From Pagrus major (Eukaryota > Chordata > Actinopteri > Spariformes > Sparidae), in assembly GCF_040436345.1 (NCBI RefSeq), contig NC_133224.1, positions 7,184,741-7,248,740 of the forward strand: DNA of 64,000 bases. Reading direction: 5' to 3'. The notes under the pieces are model-generated. The model worked only from the letters and a program-made list of their open reading frames with translations, was not told the DNA's origin and did not search any database. Each line of letters opens with the position of its first letter. Positions within the stretch are counted from its first letter, which is position 1. The position numbers and the translations under genes were made by a program. Below, in pieces: positions 36,774-51,700 of the stretch.

Positions 36774-39700
36774 ATGGGACACACTTTGCTCTGTGTGCTG
36801 GGTTTATTCTGTGAGTACATCTGTCACTTTTTTCATTTTTTGACTTTCAGTGTCAGACTCATTAACATGTGTTTTACACACATGAGCTCTGTTGCTGATT
36901 TGGCTTTTGCCGCAATGCATGTACAGTATTTAGATACAGATACAGATATTGTAATGAATATGAGAGATCTTTTTATTTGTTTCTTTCCTCTGTGGTAGAA
37001 TATCATCACAGACATGTGTGATGCTGTCGATTGTTAAGAAGTTGATGAAACTCCAGCTGCATTTTTAAATACTTGTGATTATTGTCTAATCAACTTTACA
37101 TCTTTATTTTAGTGCTGAGTTCACTCCTCTACGGACATGCTAAAGGTGATCAATTGTCTTTTATCTGTTTACAAATATTTACTTATATTTTTTTTTTCCT
37201 GTTTATCACCTATTGTATCACTCTCACTGATCAGTTCCTCTTTTTGCATTTGTTTTTTCATGTACGTATCATTGTACTCCATGTAACAATACACATTTTG
37301 CAATGACTACATTCATGATTTCTTTAAGGTATGAGTGGTTTTGTTCAAATTGTACAGGTTTCTTTGTTATTTGAATTATTATTTCATCGTGGAGTAATAT
37401 AGTTTGTAGTTACACTTAACTGTCAACATGCGGTTCCAATCATCTCTCTCATTTTAGGTACTTACATGGCTGCCACAGTCTGTTTTTGAGTTTCATCTCT
37501 CAGAGCTGCAAAAGTCCAAAAGTGTCAGTGCTATAATCAAATTATAAAATATCCCTCCATACTGCTGCAGTCAAACAGTCGAGTCTCTGTACTTAATGCA
37601 TCCTGTGGAAGGCTACTAGTATTTTGGTATTCTGGGAGTCTGTTGTGACCCTCTGTAAGAATTTGCAGCATTAATTGTTTTAATGTAACTGTTGAGTTAC
37701 ATTTGTCATATTACACAGTACTGCATCTTTAGAAACATAATCATACACAGGCAAATGTACAGTAAGTTACCTACATCATGGAACAATGGTGCAGTTTACA
37801 CTGTTCTTCACAGTCAGAATGCAGTTGTCTTTTAACAATGAGACAAGGTTTTGCCTTCACAAATGTAGCATTCAGTAGAGCAACTTAAATATTAAATCAA
37901 AGCTGCAAGCAGCGATGAATGGGCCCTCGCCTACGTACATCGGGCCGTGGCGCCGTCGGAGGCCCCGCGCCCAGATATGTGCTGGGATACGTGTCACACA
38001 AAACACAACAGTGACATCTTCAGTGACTTCCTCTGTCCAGTGGGTAGCGCTATGGATATGATGCAGTATTGATGCATAGAAGGACTGAGGGTTAAACCCT
38101 CTACATGTGTGAGCAATTTGGTGTAGATGGGAACTTTTATGTTGAAGTTGTAAGGAATTCCTGCTTATGGCGAGGGATCGAAATTGACCACCCCCCGCCA
38201 CGCCCATCAGGTGCAACGTAGGCGAAAGCTTTTGACAACACATCATCTTCAAGGTATGAGGATGCTACTGAGTGAATGTGAAGTCTGTGGTGTTGAATCT
38301 GTAGGACGAGTTAGTTAACGTACGAGGCTTAGAAATGCCCACCAGGTACATTGGAGGCGAAAGCTTTTGACAAGGTGTCATCATCAATGTCTGAAGACGA
38401 TATTTAGTGAGTGTGAAGTCTGTGGCGTTAAATCTGTAGGACAAGTTAAATAATGTACAAGGCATAGAAATGGGTGTAAATGTGAGCGAAATCTCAAATT
38501 TGAACCAAAATGGCAAACTTCCCGTTAGACTGAGGGTATGGGTCCAACAGGATTTTTTGTGTGTCTGGTCATGACAGATTTGCATACCGAATTTCGTTCA
38601 TGTATGTGCATGTAGGAGGCGGAGCTTCAAGTTAGAAGTATTCCAGGGGGCGCTATGGAGCCTTTTCTTAACTTAAAAGGCCCAGACCAATATCAATTAT
38701 CAATGTGGGTGACTTGTGATGCGTGTGCAAAATTTGGTGTGCGTAGGTGTTTGTCTGTATGTACGAAATGGGAAAAGCCATTAGGGGGTGCTACTGAGCT
38801 GTCGTGCCACGCCTGAGGCCAGTGATGGTATTGAATTAACGTATTGATGGGTTAAAAGCAATGTGCCAAATTTGGTGAGTCTGAAACCATCCTAAAGTCC
38901 CGAAAACAGTATCGGAAAAATGAAAATCGCCACATGCCATTCAAGATGGCCGACTTCCTGTTGCGGTAAAAATTCCGACAAAAATAACTAATGGCTAAAT
39001 TGATGAGACCTATGACTCCTGCGAATTTCATGACGATCCAAGAACTTTTTTGGTCATATGACTCGACGTTAGGTGGCGCTATGGAGTCCCCTGGCCACAC
39101 CCACCCCCAATAATTTTTAATTCTAATAGCAGCACACCAATGTGACGTATGTTCCGAGTTTGGTGAGTTTTGGGGTATGTTCAGGCTGCCAAATATGCAG
39201 TCGAATGGAAGGAAAAAGAAAAAGAAAAAGAAAAATTAAAGCTGCAAGCAGCGATGAACGGGCCCTCGCAGGCCACGCGGGTCGGGCCGTGCTGCTGTCG
39301 GGGCGTGCTCCTTACCCGGACCCATTGCCCCGTTATTGTGCGCGCATGTCTTAACTGATAGCCAAAAAGCGGTTTTGTGTTGATAATAGCGCCACCTGCT
39401 GGTGATTTTTGGTGTGTGAGTTACAGATGCCAGTCTATACCGGCCCAATCAGTTTCATATCCATAAGTGTTATGGTGTGGGCACAGTGCCAATTATAAAA
39501 TGAAACTGCCACCAGAGCGCCACCTAGTGTCAGATCGGTAACACCTTCGTCAGCTGTCCTCAGGAGGCCATTGGCAATCAGTGTACCAAGTTTCGTGTTA
39601 ATCCGACCAACTGACGTCGAGATATAAAATACTTCAATTTAAATAGCGCCACCTAGTGGTCATGGGCCAAGATTTTGCACAGAGCCTTAGGGGCTCATGG

Positions 39701-42700
39701 GGAAGTAGTGTCCTCAGTTTCACGTCATTTGGACACACCAATGTGGAGATATGCAACACTTCCTGTTTTGACCCGAATCCACAGGAAGTTGTTATTTAAT
39801 AACTTGAGTATTCTTTGGCCTATCAAAATTCTTTTAATAACTTTTTGTCAGAAGGGTCCACTGATGCTGTGTGCAAAGTTTGGTGAAAATCGGTGAAATT
39901 GCCTGGGAGGAGTTCGAAAAAGTAGGTTTGCGACATTTCGCGAGCTAGAGAAAAAAAACGCTAGGCGCAAATGGGCGTGGCCTATATCAGGAGATTCAGC
40001 AAGATTCACTGAACGCGTGGATATAAGGTTTTTGAATGTGCGACAAAGTATGTGGGAGTTATTAGGCAAAAACGGTTTGTGTTGATGATAGCGCCACCTG
40101 CTGGTCATTTTTGGTGTGTGAGTTACAGGGGCCTGTCTATACCACCCCTGTCAATTTCATATCCATAAGTGTTATGGTGTGGGCACAGTGCCAAATATAA
40201 AATGAAACTGCCACCAGAACGCCACCTAGTGTCAGATCACTAACCCCTTTGTCAGCTGTCATCAGGAGGGCATTGGCAATGAGTGTAACAAGTTTTGTGT
40301 TCATCCGACCAACCGATGTCGAGATATAAAATACTTCAATTTAAATAGCGCCACCTAGTTGTCATCGGCCACAATTTCGCACAGAGCCTTTGGGCCTCAT
40401 GAGCAAGTAGTATCCTGAGTTTCACGTCATTTGGACAAACCAATGTGGAGATATGCAACACTTCCTGGTTGGAACGAAATCTGCAGGAAGTTGTTATTTA
40501 ATAACTTGAGTATTTTTTGGAATATCAAAATTCTTTTGATAACTTTTTGTCAGGAGGGTCCACAGATGCTGTGTGCAAAGTTTGGTGCAAATTGGTGAAA
40601 TTGCCTGGGAGGAGTTCGAAAAAGTAGGTTTGCGACATTGCGCGAGCTAGTGAAAAAAACGCAAAGCAGAAATGGGCGTGGCCTATATCAAGAGATTCAG
40701 CACAATTCACTGAACGCGTGGATATAAGGTTTTCGAAGGTGCGACAAAGTATGTGGGAGTTATTAGCCAAAACGCACTTTCCTTGATAATAGCGCCACCT
40801 AGTGGTGCACATTCACAACAACAACAGATTATAAAATTTTTCGCCAAGCCTAATGACTTTGCCAAATAAAATCGACTTTTCATTCACATTCAGGCAGTGA
40901 AAAATGCGATCATTTTGGACGAAGGAATAAAATAATAATAATAATTAAAGCTGCAAGCAGCGATGAACGGGCCCTCGCAGTCCACGCGGGTCGGGGCGTG
41001 CTGCTGTCGGGGCGTGCTCCTTACCCGGACCCATTGCCCCGTTATTGTGCGCGCATGTCTTAACTGATAGCCAAAAACGGTTTTGTGTTGATAATAGCGC
41101 CACCTGCTGGTGGTTTTTGGTGTGTGAGTTACAGATGCCAGTCTATACCACCCCAATCAGTTTCATATCCATAAGTGTTATGGTGTGGGCACAGTGCCAC
41201 TTATGAAATGAAACTGCCACCAGAGCGCCACCTATTGTGAGATCGGTAACACCTTCGTCAGCTGTCCTCAGGAGGCCATTGGCAATGAGTGTACCAAGTT
41301 TTGTGTTAATCCGACCAACCAATGTCGAGATATAAAATACTTCAATTTAAATAGCGCCACCTAGTGGTCATGGGCCAAGATTTTGCACAGAGCCTTAGAG
41401 GCTCATGGGGAAGTAGTATCCTGAGATTCACATCATTTGGACACACCAATGTGGAGATATGCAACACTTCCTGTTTTGACTCGAATCCACAGGAAGTTGT
41501 TATTTAATAACTTGAGTATTCTTTGGCATATCAAAATTCTTTTAATAACTTTTTGTCCAAAGGGTCCACAGATGCTGTGTGCAAAGTTTTGTGCAAATTG
41601 GTGAAATTGCCTGGGAGGAGTTCGAAAAAGTAGGTTTGCGACATTTCGCGAGCTAGCGAAAAAAAACGGTAGGCGGAAATGGGCGTGGCCTCTATCAGGA
41701 GATTCAGCAGAATTCACAGAACGCGTGGATATAAGGTTTTTGAATGTGCGACAAAGTATATGGGAGTTATTAGCCAAAACACACTTTCCTTGATTGTAGC
41801 GCCACCTAGTGGTGAAAATTCTGAACGACAACAGATTATAAAATTTTTCGCCAGGTCTGATCTATATTCCAAGTTTGGTGACTTTTGGGGTATGTTCAGG
41901 CAGTGAAAAATGCGATCATTACGGACAAAGGAAAATAATAATAATAATAATAATAATAATTAAAGCTGCAAGCAGCGATGAACGGGCCCTCGCAGTCCAC
42001 GCGGGTCGGGGCGTGCTGCTGTCGCGGCATGCTGCCGTCGTCACGTGCTGCTGTCGGGACATGCTGCTGTCATTACGTGCTGCTGTCGAGGCATCCTGCT
42101 ATCGGGCTTTGTTCATGCAACAACTTCTGTTGAGGAATCAAAACTGAAGGCAGTGAAGCTGTCATTTCGTCATTTAGCAATAAAAGCGCCACCTATTGGT
42201 CGATTTGCACGAAATTTTGTAGAAATGCTCATCGTGCCATGGAACACAATTGCCAAAAGTTTTGTGTTAATCGGACTCTATTTCATCAAGATACACAAGA
42301 ATGTCTGTTTGACCACAATGTGCAGGAAATTGTTGTTTTATATTTTGGGCGTTCTGTGGACTAGCACATTTCTTTTAATAACTTTTTGTCAGGAGGGTCC
42401 ACAGATGCTGTGTGCAAAGTTTGGTGCAAATCGATGAAATTGCCTGGGAGGAGTTCGAAAAAGTAGGTTTGCAACATTTGGCGAATTTGCGAATGGAAAT
42501 TCAGTGCAAACGTGGGCGTGGCCTACATCACACGGTTCGGCCGTATTCAGGGAACATATAGATATAATGTTTAACAATGTGCACCATATTATGTGGGAGT
42601 AATTAGCAAAAAACGTTTTTTCTTGATAATAGCGCCACCTGCTGGTGATTTTTGGTATGTGAGTAACAGGGGCCAGTGTATACCACCCCAATCAGTTTCA

Positions 42701-45700
42701 TATCCATAAGTGTTATGGTGTGGGCACAGTGCCAATTATAAAATGAAACTGCCACCAGAGCGCCACCTAGTGTCAGATCGGTAACACCTTCGTCAGTTGT
42801 CCTCAGGAGGGCATTGGCAAAGACTGTAACAAGTTTCGTGTTAATCCGACCAACCGATGTCGAGATATAAAATACTTCAATTAAAAGAGCGCCACCTAGT
42901 GGTCATGGGCCAAGATTTTGCACAGAGCCTTAGGGGCTCATGGGGAAGTAGTATCCTGAGTTTCATGTCATTTGGACACACCAATGTGGAGATATGCAGC
43001 ACTTCCTGTTGTGACCCGAATCCACAGGAAGTTGTTATTTAATAACTTGAGCTGTCTTTGGCGTATCAAAAATCTTTTAATAACTTTTTGTCAGGAGCAT
43101 CCACAGATGCTGTGTGCAAAGTTTGGTGAAAATCGGTGAAATTGCCTGGGAGGAGTTCGAAAAAGTAGGTTTGCGACATTTCGCGCGCTAGCGAAAAAAA
43201 ACGGTAGGCGAAAATGGGCGTGGCTTATATCAGGAGATTCAGCAAGATTCACTGAATGCGTGGATATAAGGTTTTTGAATGTGCGACAAAGTATGTGGGA
43301 GTTATTAGCCAAAACACACTTTCCTTGATTATAGCGCCACCTAGTGCTGAAAATTCACAATGACAACAGATTATAAAATTTTTCGCCAGGTCTGATCTAT
43401 ATTCCAAGTTTGATGAGTTTTGGGGTATGTTCAGGCAGTGAAAAATGCGATCATTTTGGCAGAAAAATAATAATAATAATAATAAGAATCGATACGATTA
43501 CAATAGGGACCTCGCAGGTTTCCTGCTCGGGCCCTAATTAAAGCTGCAAGCAGCGATGAACGGGCCCTCGCAGTCCACGCGGGTCGGGGCGTGCTGCTGT
43601 CAGGACGTGCTGCTGTCGGGGCATGCTGCTGTCGTTACATGCTGCTGTCGGGGCTTGTTCATGCAACAACTTCCATAGAGGAATCAAAACTGAAGGCAGT
43701 GAAGCTGTCATTTCGCCATTTAGCAATAAAAGCGCCACCTATTGGTCGATTTGCACGAAATTTTGTAGAAATGCTCATCGTGCCATGGAACACAAGTGCC
43801 AAAAGTTTTGTGTTCATCGGACTGTATTTCATCAAGATACACAAGAATGTCTGTTTGACCACAATGCGCAGGAAATTGTTGTTTTATATTTTGGCCGTTC
43901 TGTGGACTAGCACATTTCTTTTAATAACTTTTTGTCAGGAGGGTCCAGAGATGCTGCGTGCAAAGTTTGGTGCAAATTGGAGAAAGTGCCTGGGAGGAGT
44001 TCGAAAAAGTAGGTTTGCGACATTTGGCGAATTTGCAAATGGAAATTCAGTGCGAACGTGGGCGTGGCCTACATCACACGGTTCGGCTGTATTCAGGGAA
44101 CATATAGATATAATGTTTAACAATGTGCACCATATTATGTGGGAGTAATTAGCAAAAAACGTTTTTTCTTGATAATAGCGCCACCTGCTGGTGATTTTTG
44201 GTGTGTGAGTTACAGATGCCAGTCTATACCACCCCAATCAGTTTCATATCCATAGGTGTTATGGTGTGGGCACAGTGCCAATTATAAAATGAAACTGCCA
44301 CCAGAGCGCCATCTTGTGTCAGATCGGTAACACCTTCGTGAGTTGTCCTCAGGAGGCCATTGGCAATCAGTGTACTAAGTTTTGTGTTAATCTGACCAAC
44401 CGATGTTGAGATATAAAATACTTCAATTTAAATAGCGCCACCTAGTGGTCATGGGCCAAGATTTTGCACAGAGCCTTAGGGGCTCATGGGGAAGTAGTGT
44501 CCTGAGTTTCACGTCATTCAGACACACCAATGTGGAGATATGCAACACTTCCTGTTGTGACCCGAATCCACAGGAAGTTGTTATTTAATAACTTGAGTGT
44601 TCTTTGGCGTACCAAAATTCTTTTAATAACTTTTTGTCAGAAGGGTCCACAGATGCTGTGTGCAAGGTTTCGTGCAAATCGGTGAAATTGCCTGGGAGGA
44701 GTTCGAAAAAGTAGGTTTGCGACATTTCGCGAGCTAGCAAAAAAAAACGGTAGGCGGAAATGGGCGTGGCCTATATCAGGAGATTCAGCAGAATTCACTG
44801 AACGCGTGGATGTAAGGTTTTTGAATGTGCGACAAAGTATGTGGGAGTTATTAGCCAAAACGCACTTTCCTTGATTATAGCGCCACCTAGTGCTGAAAAT
44901 TCATAACGACAGCAGATTATAAAATTTTTCGCCAGGCCTAATGTGTTTGCCAAATAAAATCGCGTTTTCATACACGTTCAGGCAGTGAAAAATGCGATCA
45001 TTTGGGACGAAGGAAAACTAAAAATAATAAATAATAATAATAATCATTACAATTACAATAGGGACCTCGCAGGTTCCCTGCTCGGGCCCTAATTAAAGCT
45101 GCAAGCAGCGATGAACGGGCCCTCGCAGTCCACGCGGGTCGGGGCGTGCTGCTGTCGCGGCATGCTGCCGTCGTCACGTGCTGCTGTCGGGACATGCTGC
45201 TGTCATTACGTGCTGCTGTCGAGGCATCCTGCTATCGGGCTTTGTTCATGCAACAACTTCTGTTGAGGAATCAAAACTGAAGGCAGTGAAGCTGTCATTT
45301 CGTCATTTAGCAATAAAAGCGCCACCTATTGGTCGATTTGCACGAAATTTTGTAGAAATGCTCATCGTGCCATGGAACACAATTGCCAAAAGTTTTGTGT
45401 TAATCGGACTCTATTTCATCAAGATACACAAGAATGTCTGTTTGACCACAATGTGCAGGAAATTGTTGTTTTATATTTTGGGCGTTCTGTGGACTAGCAC
45501 ATTTCTTTTAATAACTTTTTGTCAGGAGGGTCCACAGATGCTGTGTGCAAAGTTTGGTGCAAATCGATGAAATTGCCTGGGAGGAGTTCGAAAAAGTAGG
45601 TTTGCAACATTTGGCGAATTTGCGAATGGAAATTCAGTGCAAACGTGGGCGTGGCCTACATCACACGGTTCGGCCGTATTCAGGGAACATATAGATATAA

Positions 45701-48700
45701 TGTTTAACAATGTGCACCATATTATGTGGGAGTAATTAGCAAAAAACGTTTTTTCTTGATAATAGCGCCACCTGCTGGTGATTTTTGGTATGTGAGTAAC
45801 AGGGGCCAGTGTATACCACCCCAATCAGTTTCATATCCATAAGTGTTATGGTGTGGGCACAGTGCCAATTATAAAATGAAACTGCCACCAGAGCGCCACC
45901 TAGTGTCAGATCGGTAACACCTTCGTCAGTTGTCCTCAGGAGGGCATTGGCAAAGACTGTAACAAGTTTCGTGTTAATCCGACCAACCGATGTCGAGATA
46001 TAAAATACTTCAATTAAAAGAGCGCCACCTAGTGGTCATGGGCCAAGATTTTGCACAGAGCCTTAGGGGCTCATGGGGAAGTAGTATCCTGAGTTTCATG
46101 TCATTTGGACACACCAATGTGGAGATATGCAGCACTTCCTGTTGTGACCCGAATCCACAGGAAGTTGTTATTTAATAACTTGAGCTGTCTTTGGCGTATC
46201 AAAAATCTTTTAATAACTTTTTGTCAGGAGCATCCACAGATGCTGTGTGCAAAGTTTGGTGAAAATCGGTGAAATTGCCTGGGAGGAGTTCGAAAAAGTA
46301 GGTTTGCGACATTTCGCGCGCTAGCGAAAAAAAACGGTAGGCGAAAATGGGCGTGGCTTATATCAGGAGATTCAGCAAGATTCACTGAATGCGTGGATAT
46401 AAGGTTTTTGAATGTGCGACAAAGTATGTGGGAGTTATTAGCCAAAACACACTTTCCTTGATTATAGCGCCACCTAGTGCTGAAAATTCACAATGACAAC
46501 AGATTATAAAATTTTTCGCCAGGTCTGATCTATATTCCAAGTTTGATGAGTTTTGGGGTATGTTCAGGCAGTGAAAAATGCGATCATTGTGGCAGAAAAA
46601 TAATAATAATTAAAGCTGCAAGCAGCGATGAACGGGCCCTCGCAGGCCACGCGGGTCGGGGCGTGCTGCCGTCGGGGCGTGCTCCTTACCCGGACCCATT
46701 GCCCCGTTATTGTGCGCGCATGTCTTAACTGATAGCCAAAAACGGTATTGTGTTGATAATAGCGCCACCTGCTGGTGATTTTTGGTGTGTGAGTTACAGA
46801 TGCCAGTCTATACCACCCCAATCAGTTGCATATCCATAAGTGTTATGGTGTGGGCACAGTGCCAATTATAAAATGAAATTGCCACCAGAGCGCCACCTAT
46901 TGTCAGATCGGTAACACCTTCGTCAGCTGTCCTCAGGAGGCCATTGGCAATCAGTGTACCAAGTTTTGTGTTAATCCGACCAACCAATGTCGAGATATAA
47001 AATACTTCAATTTAAATAGCGCCACCTAGTGGTCATGGGCCAAGATTTTGCACAGAGTCTTAGGGGCTCATGGGGAAGTACTGTCCTGAGTTTCACGTCA
47101 TTTGGACAAACCAATGTGGAGATATGCAACACTTCCTCTTTTGACTGTAATCTACAGGAAGTTGTTATTTAATAACTTGAGTATTCTTTGGAATATCAAA
47201 ATTCTTTTAATAACTTTTTGTCAGGAGGGTCCACAGGTGCTGTGTGCAAAGTTTGGTGCAAATCAGAGAAATTGTCTGGGAGGACTTCGAAAATGTAGGT
47301 TTGTGACATTTTGCGCATTTGCGAATGGAAATTTAGCGCAAACGTGAGCGTGGCCTACATCATATAATTCAGCTGAATTCAGGGAACACGTAGATATAAG
47401 GTTTAACAATGTCTGACAAATTATGTGGGAGTTATTGGTCAAAAACTGCTTTGTGTTGATAATAGCGCCACCTGTTGGTCATCTTTGGTGTGTGAGTTAC
47501 AGGGGCCAGTCTTTACCACCCCTATGAATTTCATATCCATAAGTGTTATGGTGTGGGCACAGTACCAAATCTAAAAATAAACTGCCACCAGAGCGCCACC
47601 TAGTGTCAGATCAATAACACCTTCGTCAGCTGTCCTCAGAAGGGCAGTGGCAAGAATTGTACCAAGTTTTGTGTTAATCCGACCCACCAATGTCGAGATA
47701 TAAAATACTTCAATTTAAAGAGCGCCACCTAGTGGTCGTCCACCACAATTTCGCACAGAGCCTTATGGGCTCATGGGAAAGTGGTATCCTCAGTTTCATG
47801 TCATTTCGACAAAGCAATGTGAAGATATGCAACACTTCCTGTTTTGACCCGATTTTATAGGAAGTTGTTATTTAATAACTTGAGTATTGTTTGGAATTCC
47901 AAAATTCTTTTAATAACTTTTTGTCATGAGGGTCCCCTGATGCTGTGTGCAAAGTTTCGTGCAAATCGGTGAAATTGCCTGGGAGGAGTTCGAAAAAGTA
48001 GGTTTGCGACATTTTGCGAGCTAGCATAAAAAACCGTAGGCGGAAATGGGCGTGGCCTATATCAAGAGATTCAGCCCGATTCACTGAACGCGTGGATATA
48101 AGGTTTTTGAATGTGCGACAAAGTATGTGGGAGTTATTAGCCAAAACGCACTTTCCTTGATTGTAGCGCCACCAAGTGGTGAAAAATCACAACGACAACA
48201 GATTATAAAATTTTTCGCCAAGCCTAATGTGTTTGCCAAATAAAATTGACTTTTCATTCACATTCAGGCAGTGAAAAATGCGATCATTTTGGACAAAGAA
48301 AAAAAACTAAAAATAAAAATAATAATAATAATAATAATCATTGCAATTACAATAGGGACCTCGCAGGTTCCCTGCTCGGGCCCTAATTAAAGCTGCAAGC
48401 AGCGATGAACGGGCCCTCGCAGTCCACGCGCGTCGGGGCGTGCTGCTGTCGGGCGTGCTGCTGTCGGGGCATGCTGCTGTCGTGACATGCTGCTGTCGGG
48501 GCTTCTACTTGCAACAACTTCCATTGAGGAAATGAAAGTGAAGGCAGTCAAGCTGTCATTTCGTCATTTAGCAATAAAAGCGCCACCTATTGGTGGATTT
48601 GCACCAAATTTGGCACAAACCTTCATGTGGGCATGGAAGACAAATCAAAAAAGTTTTGTGTTAATCGGACTGTATTTCATCAAGATATGCAAGACTATGT

Positions 48701-51700
48701 GGTTTACCACAACGTGCAGGAAATTGTTGTTTTATATTTTGGTCGTTCTTTAGGCTATCACAATTCTTTTAATAACTTTTTGTCAGGAGAGTCCACAGAT
48801 GCTGTGTGCAAAGTTTGGTGCAAATTGGAAAAATTGCCTGGGAGGAGTTCGAAAAAGTAGGTTTGCGACATTTGGCGAATTTGCGAATGGAAATTCAGTG
48901 CGAACGTGGGCGTGGCCTACATCACACGGTTCGGCTGTATTCAGGGAACATATAGATATAATGTTTAACGATGTGCACCATATTATGTGGGAGTAATTAG
49001 CAAAAAACATTTTTTCTTGATAATAGCGCCACCTGCTGGTCATTTTTGGTGTGTGAGTTACAGGGGCCAGTCTATACCACCCCTATGAATTTCATATCCA
49101 TAAGTGTTATGGTGTGGGCACAGTGCCAAATATAAAAAGAAACTGCCACCAGAGCGCCACCTAGTGTCAGATCGGTAACCCCTTTGTCAGCTGTCCTCAG
49201 GAGGGCATTGGCAATGAGTGTACCAAGTTTTGTGTTAATCCGACCAACCGATGTTGAGATATAAAATACTTCAATTTAAATAGCGCCACCTAGTGGTCAT
49301 GGGCCAAGATTTTGCACAGAGCCTTAGGGGCTCATGGGGAAGTAGTGTCCTGAGTTTCACGTCATTCGGACACACCAATGTGGAGATATGCAACACTTCC
49401 TGTTGTGACCCGAATCCACAGGAAGTTGTTATTTAATAACTTGAGTGTTCTTTGGCGTATCAAAATTCTTTTAATAACTTTTTGTCAGAAGGGTCCACAG
49501 ATGCTGTGGGCAAAGTTTGGTGCAAATCGGTGAAATTGCCTGGGAGGAGTTCGAAAAAGTAGGTTTTCGACATTTCGCGAGCTAGCGAAAAAAAACGGTA
49601 GGCGAAAATGGGCGTGGCCTATATCAGGAGATTCAGCACAATTCACTGAACGCGTGAATATAAGGTTTTTGAATGTGCGACAAAGTATGTGGGAGTTATT
49701 AGCCAAAACACACTTTCCTTGATTATAGCGCCGCCTAGTGGTGAAAGTTCACAACGACAACAGATTATAAAATTTTTCGCCAGGTGTGACATATATTCCA
49801 AGTTTGATAAGTTTTGGGGTATGTTCAGGCAGTGAAAAATGCGATCATTTTGGCAGGAAAAAAAAAAAAAAAAAAATAATCACTACAATTACAATAGGGA
49901 CCTCGCAGGTTCCCTGCTCGGGCCCTAATTAAAGCTGCAAGCAGCGATGAACGGGCCCTCGCAGTCCACGCGCGTCGGGGCGTGCTGCTGTCGGGCGTGC
50001 TGCTGTCGGGGCGCGCTGCTGTCGGGGCATGCTGCTGTCGTGACATGCTGCTGTCGGGGCTTCTACTTGCAACAACTTCCATTGAGGAAATGAAAGTGAA
50101 GGCAGTCAAGCTGTCATTTCGTCATTTAGCAATAAAAGCGCCACCTATTGGTGGATATGCACCGAATTTGGCACAAACCCTCATGTGGTCATGGAAGACA
50201 AATCAAAAAAGTTTTGTGTTAATCGGACTGTATTTCATCAAGATATGCAAGACTGTGTGGTTTACCACAACGTGCAGGAAATTGTTGTTTTATATTTTGG
50301 TCGTTCTTTAGGCTATCACAATTCTTTTAATAACTTTTTGTCAGGAGAGTCCACAGATGCTGCGTGCAAAGTTTGGTGCAAATCGGAAAAATTGCCTGGG
50401 AGGAGTTCGAAAAAGTAGGTTTGCGACATTTGGCGAATTTGCGAATGGAAATTCAGTGCGAACGTAGGCGTGGCCTACATCACACGGTTCGGCTGTATTC
50501 AGGGAACATATAGATATAATGTTTAACGATGTGCACCATATTATGTGGGAGGAATTAGCAAAAAACGTTTTTTCTTGATAATAGCGCCACCTGCTGGTCA
50601 TTTTTGGTGTGTGAGTTACAGGGGCCAGTCTATACCACCCCTATGAATTTCATATCCATAAGTGTTATGGTGTGGGCACAGTGCCAAATATAAAATGAAA
50701 CTGCCACCAGAGCGCCACCTAGTGTCAGATCGGTAACCCTTTTGTCAGCTATCCTCAGGAGGGCAGTGGCAATGAGTGTACCAAGTTTTGTGTTAATCCC
50801 ACCAACCGATGTGGAGATATAAAATACTTCATTTTAAATAGCGCCACCTAGTGGTCATGGGCCAAGATTTTGCACAGAGCCTTAGGGGCTCATGGGGAAG
50901 TAGTATCTTGAGTTTTACGTCATTCGGACACACCAATGTGGAGATGTGCAACACTTCCTGTTGTGACCCAAATCCACAGGAAGTTGTTATTTAATAACTT
51001 GAGTATTCTTTGGTGTATCAAAATTCTTTTAATAACTTTTTGTCAGACGTGTCCACAGATGCTGTGTGCAAAGTTTGGAGCAAATTGGTGAAATTGCCTG
51101 GGAGGAGTTCGAAAAAGTAGGTTTTCTACATTTCGCAAGCTAGCGAAAAAAAACGGTAGGCGGAAATGGGCGTGGCCTACATCAGAAGACTCAGCACAAT
51201 TCACTGAACGTGTGGATATAAGGTTTTTGAATGTGCGACAAAGTATATGGGAGTTATTAGCCAAAACGCTCTTTCCTTGATTATAGCGCCACCTAGTGGT
51301 GAAAATTCACAATGACAACAGATTATAAAATTTTTCGCCAGGTCTGATCTATATTCCAAGTTTGGTGAGTTTTGGGGTATGTTCAGGCAGTGAAAAATGC
51401 GATCATTTGGGACAAAGAAAAACAAATAATAAAAAAAATAATCACGAGAAAAACAATAGGGACCTCGCAGGTTTCCCTGCTCGGGCCCTAATTAAAGCTG
51501 CAAGCAGCGATGAACGGGCCCTCGCAGTCCACGCGCGTCGGGGCGTGCTGCTGTCGGGACATGCTGCCGTCGGGGCATGCTGCTGTCGTGACATGCTGCT
51601 GTCGGGGCTTGTACTTGCAACAACTTCCATTGAGGAAATGAAAGTGAAGGCAGTGAAGCTGTCATTTCGTCATTTAGCAATAAAAGCGCCACCTATTGGT

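Noticed and set aside
38120-38260. CTCF-like words in the outer copy (gggggcgctatgg at 38645, ggtggcgctatgg at 39071)
   Set aside because: They only partly fit the consensus and were not counted with the exact matches.
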